Positions 11,571 through 23,400 of a stretch of DNA of 64,000 bases are shown one piece after another. The translations under genes were made by a program, and so were the position numbers. Source of the DNA: Fagopyrum homotropicum (lineage: Eukaryota > Streptophyta > Magnoliopsida > Caryophyllales > Polygonaceae). The notes below the pieces were generated by a model that made no database searches, was not told the origin of the DNA, and saw only the letters and a list, made by a program, of their open reading frames with translations. The stretch is from the NCBI GenBank assembly GCA_033239125.1, contig BSWB01000006.1:117226242-117290241 (forward strand). Reading direction: 5' to 3'. Numbering within the stretch: the first letter of the stretch is position 1; the number at the start of each line of letters is the position of its first letter.

Positions 11571-12098
11571 TGATAGAAATACGGGGGATCTAGATCGAGG
11601 AGAAACTTCAACTACTTCTTCTTGATCGTTCGAGTTGGATCAAACATAGAATTTGGGTGGCGGCCGGAAGAGTTTGGTTGATCCTTCAAAAGGATCCTCG
11701 AGATGAATGCTTGGATCAAAGACTAGATCCAAGATAAGAACTTTAAGAGGGTGAGAGAAGAAGGTGATGCCTAAACCAAGTAAGAGGGTATTCCTTCTCA
11801 ACACTTGGATTCAACTTAGACATGGTTTTACAAATGAGCCAAGCCATCCTTATATAGTGGATGGGGGCTAACCAAATGTTCAAACATAAATGACAGAATT
11901 AAAGTCGGAATTAAGTTCCGGTAAATGAAAGGCCTAAAATATGAAAGGTCGGAATTTAAATCACGGAATTAAGTTCCGGAATTAAAGTTCCGAATATGAA
12001 AAACCAATTATTAAATAGCCGAATAATAAACGTCTTCAAAATGGTGCGGGTCCTTCTAGCCGGAAACACGGATGACATCGCCATCCGGGGGCGTATCA
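11571..12098 (-). repeat. 5' LTR of small non-autonomous element
   Basis: 528 bp, TG to CA on the minus strand, matching 9993-10445. It carries the extra ~70-bp block (11915-11985) made of short repeats of AATTAAGTTCCG. Confidence 0.9.
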
Positions 12099-12139
12099 CC
12101 TAGGTTTTGCATCTTCCATGCAATCTTCCATTCTCTCGA

Positions 12140-12905
12140 TTACTCCCATGTTTGCAACTTGTAAGCGACCTTTCCTTGAATTTCTCTTGCTCCATGATTA
12201 GTGAATGGTCCATGTAATGTAGGTGTAGATGCTATTAAGGATGGTCCCACATCATACTCGCCTTCTTGAAAATGGTTCGACCTTGAATCACAGCCTTGCG
12301 TATTACTAATCACACCATGACTCAAGTATGGTAGCTTCTGGACTGAATCAACTTCATGGGATGAAGGCACCAACTTCTTCTTCCTCATCCGTTTCTTCTC
12401 GATATGTACATCAACTCATACATTCCTCAATATAAATGGATTCGGATTGCCGAATGGGCCGTGCTCTAAGTTCCTTGGCTCCCTGGAAGGTCTCTAGAAC
12501 TTTAAAGTACTTGGGGCTTAAAACTTTTCATCATATTGTACAACGGTGGCAAATCTAGAGTTGTCTCCTCAAATCTCGGTCGAGATTTCTTGTTTGGGGT
12601 CGAGATTTTCACTGTGATTCCATAGATCGTCTTTGATGATGAAAACTGAACGTATTCTTGGAGATTTTCTTCTCCTAGTTGCAACCAAACTGAATCTCCT
12701 GGTTCAAATGGCACTTCCTTACGGATTTAAGGATCTCTATAAGCAACTACTTCCCGTTCTTCGTCTAGCTTCGCACATGATTCCTTATACACCTTTGTGA
12801 CAATTTCCTCCTGTTTTTCTGCAATCACAAATACTTGCTCCACTAAAAGTAACGGTATAAGATCAAATAAAGTATTGAAAAATAACTTAATCACAAAATC
12901 ATTAT
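12140..12905 (-). pseudogene. remnant of gypsy pol, integrase C-terminus
   Basis: On the minus strand three blocks in order resemble the end of plant gypsy polyproteins. Near 12905-12850 is a FNTLFDLIPL block comparable to the usual YGFNPLTPLDLIPLP. At 12720-12502 is PFEPGDSVWLQLGEE, comparable to the FEPGDLVWLHLRKERF integrase motif. At 12388-12140 is RSNHFQEGEYDV followed by HGPFTNHGAR, comparable to the SRSNPFQEGxND...GPMTRSRAR tail. Stops and frameshifts separate them. The reading continues through the presumed polypurine tract into the LTR. The family match is from memory of these motifs, so the clade is not assigned. Upstream catalytic domains are absent. Confidence 0.6.
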
Positions 12906-13411
12906 AATTTAAAGCTAGATATTGATCATCATTCCTCGAGTAAGCAAACTAATAGGAGAAAACAATATAATATCAAAAATATAATGACTCCCCTTCTTCG
13001 CTTTAGCTAACTCTTTAAATAAGCGCACACTAATGTCTTTCCTTAGAGCTTTCTTGCATATGAGTAATTCTTGATCAAAACTCCTAGGAATGACGTTGAT
13101 GAGTGGATACTCCTTATGTAACTCTCTCTCAAGGCTAGAAAGAAACCTTCAAGGGATGGGATGTGGATCTACAGATTGTAATTGAAACAACCTACGACAA
13201 TGGACAATCTCGGGTAGGAATCTCGGCCGAGATTTGTGAAATTTGGCCGAGATTTCTTCTTTGGAATTAACTCGTGCTTTCCTATGTTGAGGTTTTGTCC
13301 TTATCATGGTCAAATTTCCTTCTCCACACTCCTGGGGCATTCTCGGCTCATAGATTGTGTTGAGATGCTAGGAAGTGATGCTACAAATCCAAGGCAAGAG
13401 TGCCAAGAACT
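12906..13411. other. degenerate internal sequence of the gypsy element
   Basis: No readable protein. It contains two copies of the element's inverted repeat, ATCTCGGCCGAGATT at 13220-13234 and a half-site near 13243-13255. Confidence 0.45.
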
Positions 13412-13667
13412 TGTTCATCCAATCTTGCACACACAATGTCTTAAATTTATACTCGATATATCTCCTAAACTACCTAGCAAAACCCGCAATGTACGGGTCA
13501 TATAGTAGAAAGGGAAGCATTTCGAGGTCGAACACAAAGACCGAGGTGAGATTCAACCATGCAATGATCAAATATAGTTCAAGTCTAAACCAAGAAGAGA
13601 GATGAAAACAAAGAAATGAAAATCATTTTTTTTATGGGTTTTGTAGTGATCAAGCAAGGTTCACAAT

Positions 13668-15422
13668 TGATAGCATGAATTATAGTCTATATTTTGGGAC
13701 TTGTTTAGACGTTTTATCCTCAATAATCTGCATGATTGGATGTATATTATGTGATTATATCGGCGTTTCATCTACCTTTGCGGGAATCGAGGTCTACACC
13801 AAGTTTCGTTGTAATCGTAGGTAAAATGGCACGTTTTACATCAAAATGGAGCTAAAGGAGCTAAGGAGTCATTGGAGCTACATTGAGGAGCTTAAGGAAG
13901 AATCCAGGAAGCATGAAATTGAATTAGAGATTTACTTTGGACCAGATTTGAAAGATTACACTTTCAGTTTAGAGCCACCTCGGTCAGCTACAGTACCATC
14001 TCGACCGAGGTGATCCAGAGGAGCGTCCCGACCGAGGCGAGCACCTTGGACGCGGCGAGATATATTTTATTCTTGGCTGAGATCTTTTATTTTTGGAAGG
14101 AGAGATCTTATATTTTTAGGCTGGATTTCTGGAAGGAAGATCATATATTTTAGAGATTTATTTATGAGAGATAGATATATTTTATTAGGAAAATATCTTT
14201 TCAAGATATTTTATCTTTGGAGGGTAATTTTCCTATATAAAGGGCCGAATTTCCCACAAATTGAAAAATCCGCTATCACCATAACAGCTGGGGATTGAAG
14301 AAACTACAGTTAGGAGGAATTGAAAGAAAATTGAAGGAAGGAAGTTGATAGATTTTATAGCTTTTGTGAAGGGTTTTGTAAGATTCTCTTAGATTTCCTT
14401 CTTGTTGATTGTCTTATTGGATTTGTGATCCAAGGAACGTTTGTTTGTTTGATAATTGATTCAGTTATTGAAGCCTTTTTCTTAAGGTTTTTGTGTTCAA
14501 ATATTCATTTTCTTCCCATATATTTGATTATTGCTTTTATGATGATGATTGGCTAATTTCTTTGTGTGATTCTAGGGTGATTGGCTGAAGGTTGTGGGAA
14601 AAACAATGATAGAATAATCTTAAATCCCAGTAGGACCTTGAAAGCTCGAGTCTTCATCCTTAACCCTAGAACATCTCGTTCAGTCGATGAACATCTCGGC
14701 CGGGGTGGAATTCGTCTGACCGAGGTGACCTTATCTGATCCGAAACTGAGAGTTAAGTGTTAGAGTTTGCCAAATCCTATTCTTATTACACCTTTCCTGG
14801 TTCAATGCAAGCCTAGGATGAGACTTACCCGGTAATTCCTTTGTTTGTTTACCAATGATCATAAGTGTAGGTTATAAAGGTTTATCCTTTATTGGGGTTT
14901 GAGTGTGCCTTCATTCCATCTTTGTGAGTTAGCCTGAGACTTACCCGGTAAAGGTTGATTCTATTCCCTTAGTTGGAGTGTTGGTTTGAGATTATAGTTC
15001 CTTTCCTTAGTACCTTGAGACTTACCCGGTAATAGGTTCTTTAGGTTTGGGATTGCGAGTAGTGAGACTTACCCGGTGATCTATTCCACTTTAGAAACAC
15101 CTTCCCTTTGCAAAATCTCAGCTTTGTCCGCTTATCTTTAGATCTTGAGCTGGAACCACAACTAGATGCTTTAATCCCTAGAATTGCATATTTCCTTAAT
15201 TGACTATATTATCATCTTTGATTGTTTTAATCGCTTTTGTGGTTAGTAATTACATAGACTACCTATACTTGCTTAGGTTTCACCTAAGTCCCTGAGATCG
15301 ACACCCCGGAATTTCTTGCTTTTTACTACGATTGACCCGTACACTGCGGGTTCGCATCCTTGTTTTAGGCATACATCTAGGGTTATAAATTTAAAGCTTG
15401 CACACACCGTTTGGAGAGAACA
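13668..15422 (+). mobile_element. solo LTR, Athila-type (copy A)
   Basis: 1755 bp, TGATAGCATG to GAGAGAACA, flanked by a perfect ACAAT duplication (13663-13667, 15423-15427). No internal region, primer site or polypurine tract is present, so it is a solo LTR left by recombination. It is closely similar along its whole length to 52764-54526. It has a TATA box at 14233-14241 and four dispersed GAGACTTACCCGGTAA motifs (14820-15075). Blocks of CTCGACCGAGGTG-like inverted repeats occur before the TATA (13976-14050) and after it (14671-14730). Confidence 0.93.
14233..14241 (+). promoter_or_regulatory. TATA box of solo LTR A
   Basis: CCTATATAAAGGG in the LTR. The sister LTR B has CCTATAAAAAGGG at the same relative place (53316-53328). 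Confidence 0.65.
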
Positions 15423-16874
15423 ACAATCAACAACAATGTTAAACAAACAACAAAACAAACACAAGATGCAATATCAATGTATAGAGAGCGGATTCTAGAG
15501 ATTTGGATGTCCGGTTATGGCAAGGACAAGCTTCTAATCAACCTAGGAACAAGATGCGGTATGTTGGGAAGGAACGTCTCTCTAATGGGATCAATCACCG
15601 GGTAGGTCTCATGGTCCACTAGTCCCACGCCTAAGATCCTATTACCGGGTAAGTCTCTAGGAACCTAAGGTTGAAAATTCTACACAAACTGGATTACTAC
15701 GTAGGGGTCAAACCTCTCCTTACCGGGTAAGTCTCAAAAAGCAAGTCCTAAGCAACAATCTTAGCACACTCAATCCAATAGTGGTTGTTGAGACTCACTA
15801 CTACCTAATGTTTGTCATCTTCTATACCTAAGAGCTGGAATTACCGGGTAAGTCTCACCCCTCACATAGTTTACTAACATAGGTCACCCTAATGCTAGAT
15901 TAGGCTCAACAAACACTAGGATTTCAACTCTCAAACTCCCTAACATGAAGATATAACACTATAGGAACAACAACTCACACACCTCAGGTGGATCAAGAAC
16001 ATCTCGGCCAAAATGGTTGAAGAACAAGCCGAGATTGCAAACTGAGCTAGGGATTTCAAGCATACAACTATCCTAAGATACATCTAAGTCCAATCTATCA
16101 TTATCCTAGCCATAACCTTTCATCCATCTCCCTAGAATCACATGCTACTTAGCCAAGAACAATCATCTTAAGAGCAATCATCATAATATCATCACAAATG
16201 CATGTCATAGCTAGATAAAGAGATAAAAAGCAATGTAAAACAAGAACAAGCTGAATATTGAGTTTATAAAAAGCTTACAACCATCCAAGAGTTGCTTCAA
16301 ATCGAGCTCAACAATCTCTACAACTTTCCTCATTACAAGTCTCTCAAATCTCACTCAAAAGCTATGAAAAATGAGTTCTTCTCTTATCTTTAATGGAGTC
16401 TCCTTTCTTCTCTTCTCCACACTTGGGATTTCAAACTTAGGAATGTTAAGGATTGGAAGAAGTCCTGCAAAAGTATGCATCTTGGAAACAAGACACCCCC
16501 TATCCACCATGGGAGAGAAAGGTCGTGGGCTAGAAGTTGTGTGCCAAGCGTCAAGGTGGTTCAACATGCGAACTCGGACGGTCCTTAAATCATCTCGGAC
16601 GAGATGGGTGTGCCTTGGACCGAGATGAAGGGCTGCATGGCTAAAATTATGGCTAAACACAAGCCGGTGCATGGCTCGAACCAACTAAGGTCAATTTCTT
16701 CTTCTTTTCTACATGCTTGATCCATTGGAACCTTGAATCCGGGCCGTCACGAGGCTTGATCCTCAGATATGACTCGATAAAGCATAAAGCGTCCCGAACA
16801 TGTGCAAAATCATGCATGAATGAATGTAAAAACTACCTAAAAGAGTGCCTAAACTAGTGTCATAAATCACATCA

Positions 16875-17750
16875 TTAGACTGCGTGTATATTATCCTTCT
16901 TGACATCCGCAACTTGCATTCTTACAATAAAACTCACTCGCTTCCTCTTGGACAATGGTGCCAGAATAGGGTTTGCAAGAAATAATGTATCAACAAGGTC
17001 ATGGACATGCAAAGTATACAACACTCTATGCAATCTCAAACTTTCATTAGTAATCTCATACATAACATACTTCTTATGTGAATCTAACAATGCCACAACT
17101 TGAGGATGCACTACATAAAACTCTTTATGTTTCTCCACATGGTTTTCAAAAGGCTTTATGTATGGACTTAAAGGCAAAACAGAAGATAGATCACTAGGAA
17201 GTTGTTTGAAAGAACAATCCAAAGATGAATGCAACAACTTAGGCTCATGCACAACACAATCGAAAGAGCCATCACAGTTTAACTTAGGCAAATGCTCATC
17301 GCTAAAAAGAGAATGATCATTCATACTTGTATCTATGTCATGCTCATCATCAACAATCAAATGAGATTCATGCTTATGAGTTTCCACACTAGTCTCAACA
17401 TGTAACACGTTAGTAGATTTTGATTCCAACAAATCCACATGATCATGCATAGAAATATAAGGTTTAGAATAATTAACATTTTTAGTTTGGGTAGCCTCCA
17501 TTAATGCAAATAACTGTTTACATATTTCTACAAACTCATTTCGGGGCTTCTTTGCAGGTTCATCAACCTTAATCGAAGGATGTCTAGGTGGTTCATATTC
17601 TCGTTCTCTTGAACGTTGATTATGCCTAAAATAAATTCTCTCATCCTTGAATTCCTGAAAATCAACAAACTTTGGAGCATTATACATATCATAATATTGA
17701 CTTGTGAAAACTCCACCTTGATTATAAAGTTGTATAGGTGTTGATGATGG
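16875..17750 (-). pseudogene. C-terminal part of a retroelement ORF, gag-side, unknown function
   Basis: About 290 codons open on the minus strand, ending with a stop that abuts the Athila-type LTR at 16874. Its upstream end is cut by the copia element; codons beyond 17750 belong to that LTR. The missing N-terminal part is at 29572-29913. The protein is charged and histidine-rich, with a basic stretch (RSREREYEPPRHP), then an acidic and serine-rich middle, and a C-terminus with SKRKRVSFI. No zinc knuckle, protease or polymerase motif is visible. From its place after the leader it is probably gag-derived, but I do not recognise it. Confidence 0.5.
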
Positions 17751-18965
17751 AAGACTTAAACACAAATGAAGTAGTTTTATACAATAACATTTTACTAATT
17801 ATATATCGAGTTGCTTGGTTTAGTTTAGTGGTTTGTATTGAATGAAGTGTAGGTTTTGAAAGACACTTCAAAAGACCTTGGAAGACTTTGAAATCGGATG
17901 CAAGCAATCCAAGGAGTTTACAGTGTGTAAACGACGGAGGCCTTGAAATTTATTTCAAGGGAACAACGAAATCAAGGCTGCACTGCTAAAGGAATTCAAA
18001 TCACTAAGAAGATCTTCTAGGAGAGATTTGCTCAACAAGAAGATATGATCAAACGAAGATCTCAACCGGCCAATAAAGATCCTACAAAGATCCTCAACCG
18101 AAAGCACAAAGATTCTCTCCTCTGGAATTTGATATCATCACAACAAATACAAGAAGATTAAGAAGCCGAGAGATCAATGTTTTCTCAGGAGATGAAGATT
18201 CACAACGTCTATATTATCTCAACCAAGAAGCGATCTTCATGAAGAAGAAGAATCATTTTCAAACAATCATCTTTCCAACGGCTAGAAGACATCTGCATTG
18301 AAGGCTATAAATGAAGATGACGATTGAAGAACAAGTACAGAAGCTTACACAGAAATATCAATAGTCTTCAAGCGATACAAAATATCTTCATTCGATCAAA
18401 TAGTTTTTCTTTCTCTCTTTCTGTAAAAAGCTTTATCCCCTAGAGAGTTAAAAACTCGAGAGCTCCATTGGTATATCTAAAGAGTTTTATACTCGAGTGT
18501 GTGTTACTCTGCGAAGTAACTAGGCTATTATAGGAAGGTGAAGAGTTGAAGCTAGATCGTAGCATTGGCTACAGTGAGAGAAGAAGGGGATTTCTTCTAG
18601 TTTGTATCTAGGACTCTTTGAAGCTGATAATAGATAGTTAGATCCCAAGGCTATACCATGAGACGGAGAGTAGGTTATTTGAGCCGAACTTTGTAAACAT
18701 ATCCTCGTGTCGATCTTTTACATTCCGCACTATATCTTGCTTTATTGTGACTAACTTTGTTTTGCAGGAGTACAAAGTCAAGGCCCTTGAAAGTTGTTTC
18801 AAATCCCTTGAAATCAAAGTGTATCACAAAGAGCTCAGATCGACATCAAGACCCTTGAAATTGGTTTAAAGGCCTTGAGATTGGTTTTGCGAAAAGTTCC
18901 CATACTCTATTCACCCCCCCTTCTAGAGTATCTTTTGCCCTTTTTATTCACCTACCGGTTCTTCA
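17751..18965 (+). repeat. 5' LTR of the copia element (left-truncated)
   Basis: Similar to 26223-29571 with the solo LTR removed. It ends CTTCTTCA-type just before the primer site. It has a TATA box CTATAAATG at 18305-18313. A perfect 9-bp-arm inverted repeat CCTTGAAAT/ATTTCAAGG is at 17941-17960, with further CCTTGAAA motifs near 18781-18875. Confidence 0.92.
18305..18313 (+). promoter_or_regulatory. TATA box of the copia LTR
   Basis: GGCTATAAATGAAG in the middle of the LTR, conserved in the 3' LTR near 28909-28917. Confidence 0.6.
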
Positions 18966-18967
18966 AT

Positions 18968-18979
18968 TGGTATCAGAGC
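18968..18979 (+). promoter_or_regulatory. primer-binding site, tRNA-iMet
   Basis: TGGTATCAGAGC two bases after the 5' LTR, a perfect complement to the initiator tRNA-Met 3' end. Confidence 0.93.
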
Positions 18980-19020
18980 TAGACTCACGTATATTGATTT
19001 AACCATCAATGATACTAATC

Positions 19021-20445
19021 ATGAATCCTGTAGGTGATGGAGGATTTGATCAAGGAAGATCCTCATCGCGACCACCACTCTTCTGTGGCAACAACGTTGC
19101 CCATTGGACAACACTCATGCGTATGTTCATTATTGATCAGGACATGAAACTATGAAGCATCATTCAGAATGGTCCCAAAGTCCCAACTACGACGGTTGAA
19201 GGTGTTCAAGTCCCAAAGAAGGAAGCTGACTTCACACAAGCTGACTTGGACAGTGTGTCAAAGAACTACAAAGCTATGAACTTACTCTTCTGCGGATTAG
19301 ATGCCAACAAATTCAACCGCATCTCATCATGCAAGAGTACAAAGGAAATATGGGACAAACTCATTGTCACTTACAAAGGAACAAGTCAAGTCAAGGAAAC
19401 AAAGATTAGCATCTTCCTCAGACAATACGAGCTATTCAAGATGAATCCAAATGAACCAGTCAAAGAAATGTTCACAAGATTCACTGAGATCGTGAACAAC
19501 CTGGACTCACTAGGAAAGGTCTTCACAAATGAAGAAAAAGTTAGGAAGGTTCTAAAGAGCTTACCTAAAGCCAAGTGGGGACCAAAGATGACTGCCATCG
19601 AAGAAGCTCAAAATCTCTCAAATCTTCCTCTTGATGACCTCCTTGGAAAACTCATCACACATGAAATGGTTCTTGGTGAAGAAGATGGAGAGCTCCCATC
19701 CAACACTAAGAATCTAGCATTGAAATCAAGAAAGGATGAATTACCATCAAAAGAGGAAGATAGTGATGATGATGATGAAGAAGATGCCATTGCCATGATC
19801 TTTAAGGGTCTCGCGAGAATTCTCAAGATAAAGAAACAATCTGCAAACAATAGAGAATATTCACGAACATCAAAATCCCGAGGTAAGTTTTCTAACTCTA
19901 ACAAGAAAACTAGAGTGCTGAATTGTTTTGAATGTGGTGAAACAAATCGTCTTGTGAAGGATTGTCCACAAAAGAAGAGGACTAACTTCAAGAAAAATGA
20001 TCGAAAGAAGAAAGCTATAGTAGCTTCATGGAGTGATTCAGAATCCTCAAATGAATCAAAAGTCGAAAAAGAACAAGCAAACCTATGTCTCATGGCCGAT
20101 CATGAAGAAGATTCAAATCTCTATGTTGACAATGTGGTAAGTACTATTATGTCTCAACCTGAATCTGACTTGAAACAATTCCTTAAAGACATTATTATAT
20201 GTGACAAGGAACATAGAATAAGGATAAATTTTCTAAAAGAAAAGCTTCTTGAACAAGAAAAACAACTGAGTGAGATGTCTCTGGAAATTGAAATTCTTAA
20301 CACGGAAAAGGTAGACCTTGATGACAATATCAAGACCTTGGAATCAGAAAATGCGATTCTCAATGACAACCTCTCCTATCTTCATCGAAACTATATCGAT
20401 CTAGAGAAAGAGAAAGATGATCTAACTTTATCGTGTCAAGACTAG
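19021..20445 (+). pseudogene. copia gag (UBN2-type nucleocapsid protein)
   Basis: The frame opens with ATG at 19021, 42 bases after the primer site, and runs to a stop at 20443-20445. One internal TGA at 19153-19155 sits where a conserved Trp is expected. The UBN2-type core is clear (KSTKEIWDKL, VKEMFTRFTEIVNNL, VRKVLKSLP). It is followed by an acidic linker and a zinc knuckle at about 19921-19965 that reads CX2CX4RX4C; the ligand His is Arg. A coiled-coil C-terminus follows (EIEILNTEKVDLDDNIKTL). The protein would form the virus-like particle. After the terminal TAG the same frame continues toward a second, intact CCHC knuckle at about 20617-20660, so gag originally ran further. Confidence 0.88.
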
Positions 20446-23400
20446 AAGGCAGCACTTGTTAAATTTACTCGTTCAAAAGCCAATCTTGAAAGAATGATGG
20501 GTGAACAACAATCCTCACTTAACTAAAAATGGTATAGGTTATCATAGGAGCTTTCCTAGAAAACCAACTACCACTTTTGCCAAAGCCAAAGGAAGTATTC
20601 ATATGCCTACTTGCTTCTACTGTTGTAAAAAGGGTCATGTGAAATCTACATGTCCATATAGAAGAAATGACCCTTATATTATTAGGAACACCTATCCTAT
20701 ATGTTTAAGGAAACAAGTAAAAAAATCTGGGTTCCTAAAGGTACTAGACCACCAAACATGATCGAACCTGAATATGGACCAAAATATGCCATTTAGTCAA
20801 CCCGGAAAGATTGATGTTTGTTGTTTTACAGGATATCACCAAGGTAAAGGAGCATAAATGGATATTAGATAGTGGTTGCTCAAGACACATGAGTGGAAAA
20901 AGCTCACTATTCTCAGATTTAAAGAAGCAATCATCTGGAACCATTACGCTTGGTGATAAAGGAAAGTGTGACATTATTGGCATTGGTAAAATATGTTATA
21001 ATACATCTAACTTCATTTATGATGTATTTCTGGTTGACGATTTGAAGTATAATCTGCTTAGCATCTCTCAAATATGTGATAAGGGCAACAAAGTATTGTT
21101 TGATTCAGAAAAATGTGAAGTTCATGACAAAACGACGGGTGACATTGTGCTTACTGCTCCTAGATGTAACAATGCTTATTCTATGAGTACTAACCAAGTT
21201 TCAGGAACTAAGCTAAAATGTCTAAAGGCCTTGACTAATGATCCAAGGCTTGGACATAGAAGACTTGGTCACGTAAGTATGCACACAATGTAGAAGCTAC
21301 TCTCAAAAGATTTGGTACATGGCTTGCCAAACCTAAATTTCAAGGTATATGAACTATGTAAAGCTTGTACACAAGGTAAACAAACAAGAGGTTCATTCAA
21401 ACCTAAGAAAGTTGTAAGTTCTTCTCGACCCATTGAACTCTTACATATGGATCTTTGTGGACCTATGCGTGTCAAATCTCCAAGAGGAAAGCAGTACATC
21501 CTTGTTATTGTGGATGATTTCTCTCGTTTCACATGGATCTCTTTCCTACGAGAAAAATCTGAAGCATTATTTGAGTTTTCAAAATTATGTAAGGAGTTGC
21601 AAACTTTGAAAAACCTACCAATCGTTTCTATAAGAAGTGATCATGGTAGAGAATTTGATCAACTAAAGTTTGATTTGTTTTGTGCAAAATATGGTATTTC
21701 ACATAACTTTTCAGCTCCTAGAACTCCTCAACATAATGGAGTTGTGGTACATAAGAACAACACTCTTGAGGATATGTCTAGGACTATGATTTTAGAAAAT
21801 AGTTTGCCAAAAAGTTTTTGGACTGAAGCAGTAAACACTGCTAATTACATTTTGAATAGATGTTTAATTCACCCTATTTTGAAAAAGACTCCGTATGAAC
21901 TCTTTAAAGGAAGGAAATCAAATATTTCATATTTCAAACCCTTTGGATGTACTTGTTTTGTTCATAACAATGGCAAAGATAACCTTAAGAAATTTGATGC
22001 ATGTAGTGATGAAGTTATATTCATTGGATATGCTTCAAATAGCAAAGCTTATCGTGTTTATAACAAACGTACCAAAGTTGTTGAGGAAAGTATCCATGTT
22101 ATTTTTTATGAAAGTAATGATGGTACTTTGAGTGAAAGTTTTGCAAATCTAAATTTGAATCAACGAGAAGATCACAATTCGGATGAAGATGAAGATCCTA
22201 AAGATCAACAAAAGAATATGCAAGAAAAGATTCAAGATACCGAAGAAAACCCTCAAAATCTTGAAACACATCTTCAAGACCTTGAAACAGAAAACTGCGA
22301 TGTCAGAACTCCGTTTCAAGGGCTTGAAATAGATAGGATCCAAGTGCAATACATCAACGGTACCCGAATCTAGTCAAGCATATGAGGCTCAACCTTCCGG
22401 ATTTGCTCCATCTTACAAACGAAGAAAATTTCAACACTCTTCATACCATCCACAAGAGAATGTGATCTCAGATCCAAACATAGGAGTTCAAACTCAATCT
22501 AAAGTGAACAATCTATGTGCCTTCTCGGTGATCGTGTCTCTTATCGAGCCAAATAATTATGTTGAAGCTCTTCAGAACCCGATTGGATCATTGCCATGCA
22601 AACGAACTAAATGAGTTTGAGAGAAACAAGGTTTGGACTCTTACTTCAAGACCAAAGCATCAATCCGTCATCGGCACAAAATGGGTCTTTCGAAATAAGT
22701 TGGATGAAAGTGGCAAAGTTATACAAAATAAAGAACGACTTGTAACACATGGCTATAACCAAGAAGAAGGTATTGATTATGAGGAGACTTTTGCTCCGGT
22801 TTCCTGGTTAGAAGCCATAGTATGCTACTTGCATTTGCATCTTTTATGAATATAAAACGTTTTCAAATGGATGTAAAATGTGCTTTCCTAAATGGCTTCT
22901 TAGAAGACGAAGTCTACGTTGCTCAACCCCCTGGTTTTGAAAATGATGAATTTCCTGATCACGTTTTTAAATTGGACAAAGCTCTTTATGGACTTAAGCA
23001 AGCTCCTCGAGCTTGGTATTAAAGATTTTCCAAATATCTTCTTGAAAACAAATTCAAAAGAGGTTTGATTGATAAAACTTTATTTATCAAAACCAGAGGC
23101 AACGATATATTAGTAGTACAGATCTATGTTGATGATATTTTATTCGGTGCTACTAATGATTCCCTTTGCAAGGAATTTTCAGATATTATGTGCAGGGAAT
23201 TTTAAATGAGCTTAATGGGTGAGCTAAATTTCTTTCTTGGACTTCAAGTTACACAAGCAAGGAAAAAAAATTTTCTCAATCAAAGCAAGTATACAAAGAA
23301 CTTGCTTAAGAAGTATAAGATGGATCAATCTAAGGTCGCAAAGACTCCTATGAGTTCGACACTTTCGCTTGATCATGACAAAGATGGCAAAAGTGTAGTA

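Larger units (their letters stand above)
9993..12098 (-). mobile_element. small non-autonomous LTR retrotransposon
   Basis: A 2.1-kb insertion inside a gypsy LTR, flanked by CCGAG (9988-9992) and CCTAG (12099-12103), four of five bases alike. Its LTRs are 11571-12098 (528 bp, 5' on the minus strand) and 9993-10445 (453 bp). The ends are TGATACGCCC and ATTTCTATCA, with one terminal TG-to-TA change at 9993. A perfect 12-base tRNA-iMet primer site is at 11558-11569. The core has one ORF and no protease, reverse transcriptase or integrase, so mobilisation must come from another element. The length difference between LTRs is a ~70-bp block around 11915-11985 missing from the left copy. Confidence 0.9.
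9173..12254 (-). repeat. 3' LTR of the large gypsy element, interrupted
   Basis: The LTR is about 971 bp after removing the insertion at 9993-12098 and one target copy. It aligns along its length with 34301-35254. On + it starts TGATGTGGGG and ends CCCACATCA. Its continuation after the insertion (12104-12254) also holds the last codons of pol. A TATA-like box lies at 9712-9720 on the minus strand. Confidence 0.85.
13412..16874 (-). repeat. Athila-type LTR, reversed, interrupted by a solo LTR
   Basis: After removing 13668-15422 and one target copy, about 1.70 kb remains. It aligns in reverse with the 1.75-kb LTRs at 13668-15422 and 52764-54526. It starts TGTTCATCC on + (compare TGTTCG/TGTTCT in the others), then shares the TTAAATTTATA and ACCCGCAATGTACGGGT blocks. 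It contains four copies of the ACCGGGTAAGTCTC motif (15594-15860), reversed relative to the solo LTR. The right end is taken at ATCACATCA. Flanking bases GAACT and TTAGA do not match, so it may be rearranged. It separates the remaining pol tail from the gag-side ORF. Confidence 0.62.

Noticed and set aside
19386..20369. Minus-strand frames opposite copia gag
   Set aside because: Shadow frames opposite a clear gag reading frame, without domains.
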